Source: Accumulibacter sp. (GTDB lineage: Bacteria > Pseudomonadota > Gammaproteobacteria > Burkholderiales > Rhodocyclaceae). Taken from it: a stretch of 6,569 nucleotides of DNA. This document shows, one piece after another, positions 5,994 through 6,569 of the stretch. The notes below the pieces were generated by a model, which worked only from the letters and a program-made list of their open reading frames with translations, ran no database searches and was not told the DNA's origin. Each line of letters starts with the position of its first letter. The stretch's first letter is position 1. The stretch spans positions 1-6,569 of the forward strand of contig JAISDL010000205.1 of the NCBI GenBank assembly GCA_031264825.1. Direction: 5' to 3'. A program made the position numbers and the translations under genes.

Positions 5994-5999
5994 AAGGAG
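5994..5999 (+). promoter_or_regulatory. Ideal Shine-Dalgarno for the 6006 gene
   Basis: AAGGAG lies 6 nt upstream of the ATG at 6006. It fixes that ATG as the ancestral start although the next codon is TAG. Confidence 0.75.
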
Positions 6000-6005
6000 A
6001 ACCAC

Positions 6006-6224
6006 ATGTAGGCCGATGAAAAAGAGCTTCTCACCAAGGAAAATCTTGAACTCCAGCAAATCCTTGTCGACCTTAGAAAAAAAATGCTCGAGGGAGATAA
6101 ATTACAGGCCGAAACGATGAAGATCCTTCAGGAATCGAGATGGCATCCTTGGGTTGTCGTTCCTGCCATATTCGGCGCTGCTATCGCTCTTGCGAAGTAT
6201 TTTGTCTGCCCCCCCTCCTCGTGA
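6006..6224 (+). pseudogene. Small coiled-coil and single-TM protein, amber at codon 2
   Basis: The frame reads ATG, TAG, then 70 sense codons to a TGA at 6222. Residues 3-45 are charged and helical with leucines in heptad-like spacing (ADEKELLTKENLELQQILVD...), suggesting a coiled coil. Residues 46-67 (WHPWVVVPAIFGAAIALAKYFV) form one transmembrane helix. This resembles the many short uncharacterised bacterial proteins with an N-terminal helix, a W-[YH]-P border and one membrane span; I know no function. Promoter and ribosome-binding site are intact, but codon 2 is TAG, and TAG is a normal stop elsewhere here (mltG, tmk). The first later in-frame ATGs are at 6084 and 6117, each without a clear Shine-Dalgarno, and would leave a shorter stalk. 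Near the 3' end a C7 run (6209-6215) allows a -1 shift into a frame that continues LLVISLFAAGGAFMKFFA to a TGA at 6269. A pseudogene is the simplest reading; a real gene with a point or sequencing error is possible. Confidence 0.55.
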
Positions 6225-6333
6225 TCTCACTTTTTGCCGCAGGTGGTGCTTTCATGAAGTTTTTCGCCTGACCCTTCCTGAAGCGGAACTGTTGGCGACG
6301 CCGAATATTCCCAGCCCTTGCCAAAGGGAAAAT

Positions 6334-6483
6334 ATGATGATAGAGATTGAAGAAAGCACTGGCAACGTTTACGCCGACTTGGGTATGGCCGACGCCGACA
6401 AAATGATGGTCAAGGCGCAACTTGCGACCAAGATCGGTGAAATCATCAAAAGGGCACCTCGAACAACCCGGTATTTTCGGTGA
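6334..6483 (+). pseudogene. Truncated HigA-like antitoxin (HTH_37 type)
   Basis: The 49-codon frame begins MMIEIEESTGNVYADLGMADADKMMVKAQLATKIGEIIKR, which closely matches the N-terminal half of the HigA2-like XRE antitoxin group (COG5606-like, about 90-110 residues). The match stops just where the helix-turn-helix should begin, and the tail APRTTRYFR is unlike it. In the next frame the bases after AAAAGG read HLEQPGIFGEI and then stop, and HLEQ resembles the start of the HTH (R-x-L-T-Q). One extra base in the GGG at 6445-6447 would therefore explain the break, though the rest of the HTH is not recovered in any frame. AAGGG at 6324-6328 serves the ATG at 6334; 6337 is also possible. In the family a RelE/Gp49-like toxin gene normally lies directly upstream; none is visible. 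Confidence 0.65.
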
Positions 6484-6569
6484 AATCTGACGCGCGAGCA
6501 TGATTCCGAGGGAACGCGACTCAAAGTTTTCGGCAATTCGGGGTTTTCCTCGGCGATATTGTCCTGCCT
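6484..6569. other. Unassigned right end
   Basis: None of the six frames gives recognisable protein here, and there is no repeat, RNA gene or terminator I can support. It follows the broken antitoxin and may be more of the same decayed locus. Confidence 0.4.

Noticed and set aside
6016..6120. Alternative 34-residue frame from the ATG at 6016 (MKKSFSPRK...)
   Set aside because: It would avoid the TAG, but spacing to the Shine-Dalgarno is 16 nt and the product looks like an out-of-frame reading of the helical TM protein.
6154..6483. Longer 109-residue reading that enters the antitoxin frame from upstream
   Set aside because: The upstream part is out of frame with the TM protein and unlike the family; the ATG at 6334 with AAGGG gives the expected antitoxin N-terminus.
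6181..6501. 106-codon minus-strand open frame over the accessory end
   Set aside because: It runs antisense to the antitoxin and small-protein frames, both of which have better composition and start signals; its product has no recognisable domain.
1..6569. CRISPR array, tRNA, rRNA, insertion sequence or attachment site
   Set aside because: I looked for regularly spaced repeats, a cloverleaf with TTCRANYC, transposase motifs and terminal repeats and saw none.

Overview
The window looks like chromosomal DNA of a moderately GC-rich Proteobacterium, most likely a betaproteobacterium. The main evidence is gene order: a folate-binding ygfZ gene on the minus strand is divergent from mltG-tmk-holB-pilZ-tatD-ankyrin on the plus strand. 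From general knowledge, mltG/tmk/holB/pilZ/tatD is shared with Pseudomonas, while a divergent ygfZ and a trailing ankyrin gene are typical of Betaproteobacteria. The genus cannot be resolved from the sequence. TAG and TGA are both used as ordinary stops in the core genes, so this is a standard-code organism.

Layout. Positions 1-751 (minus) hold the first 250 codons of ygfZ, cut by the window edge inside its signature K-G-C-Y motif. Positions 752-1034 are a divergent intergenic region with an RNA-hairpin candidate in the mltG leader. Positions 1035-5799 are one compact plus-strand run: mltG (septal peptidoglycan lytic transglycosylase), tmk (thymidylate kinase), holB (clamp-loader delta prime), pilZ (type IV pilus assembly), tatD (metal-dependent nuclease) and a secreted ankyrin-repeat protein. 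Spacing is tight (3 nt between mltG and tmk, a 4-nt overlap between tatD and the ankyrin gene). There is one AT-rich gap before holB and one perfect 21-bp palindrome between holB and pilZ. The run ends at a strong intrinsic terminator at 5912-5945. Functionally it mixes cell-wall growth, dTTP supply, replisome loading, DNA quality control and pilus biogenesis.

Positions 5946-6569 are a separate accessory unit. A near-consensus sigma-70 promoter overlaps a perfect 15-bp operator-like palindrome and is followed by an ideal ribosome-binding site. The gene behind it encodes a small coiled-coil plus single-transmembrane protein but carries an amber stop as codon 2 and a C7 tract near its 3' end. 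Next comes the N-terminal half of a HigA-like (HTH_37-type) antitoxin, broken before its helix-turn-helix and with no toxin gene visible. The last 86 bases show nothing I can identify. I read this end as a decaying accessory locus.

I found no clear new multi-gene system. The best candidates for a second look are the intact promoter/operator/RBS in front of the amber-interrupted small membrane protein, the orphan broken antitoxin, and the minus-strand promoter embedded in direct repeats after the ankyrin gene.
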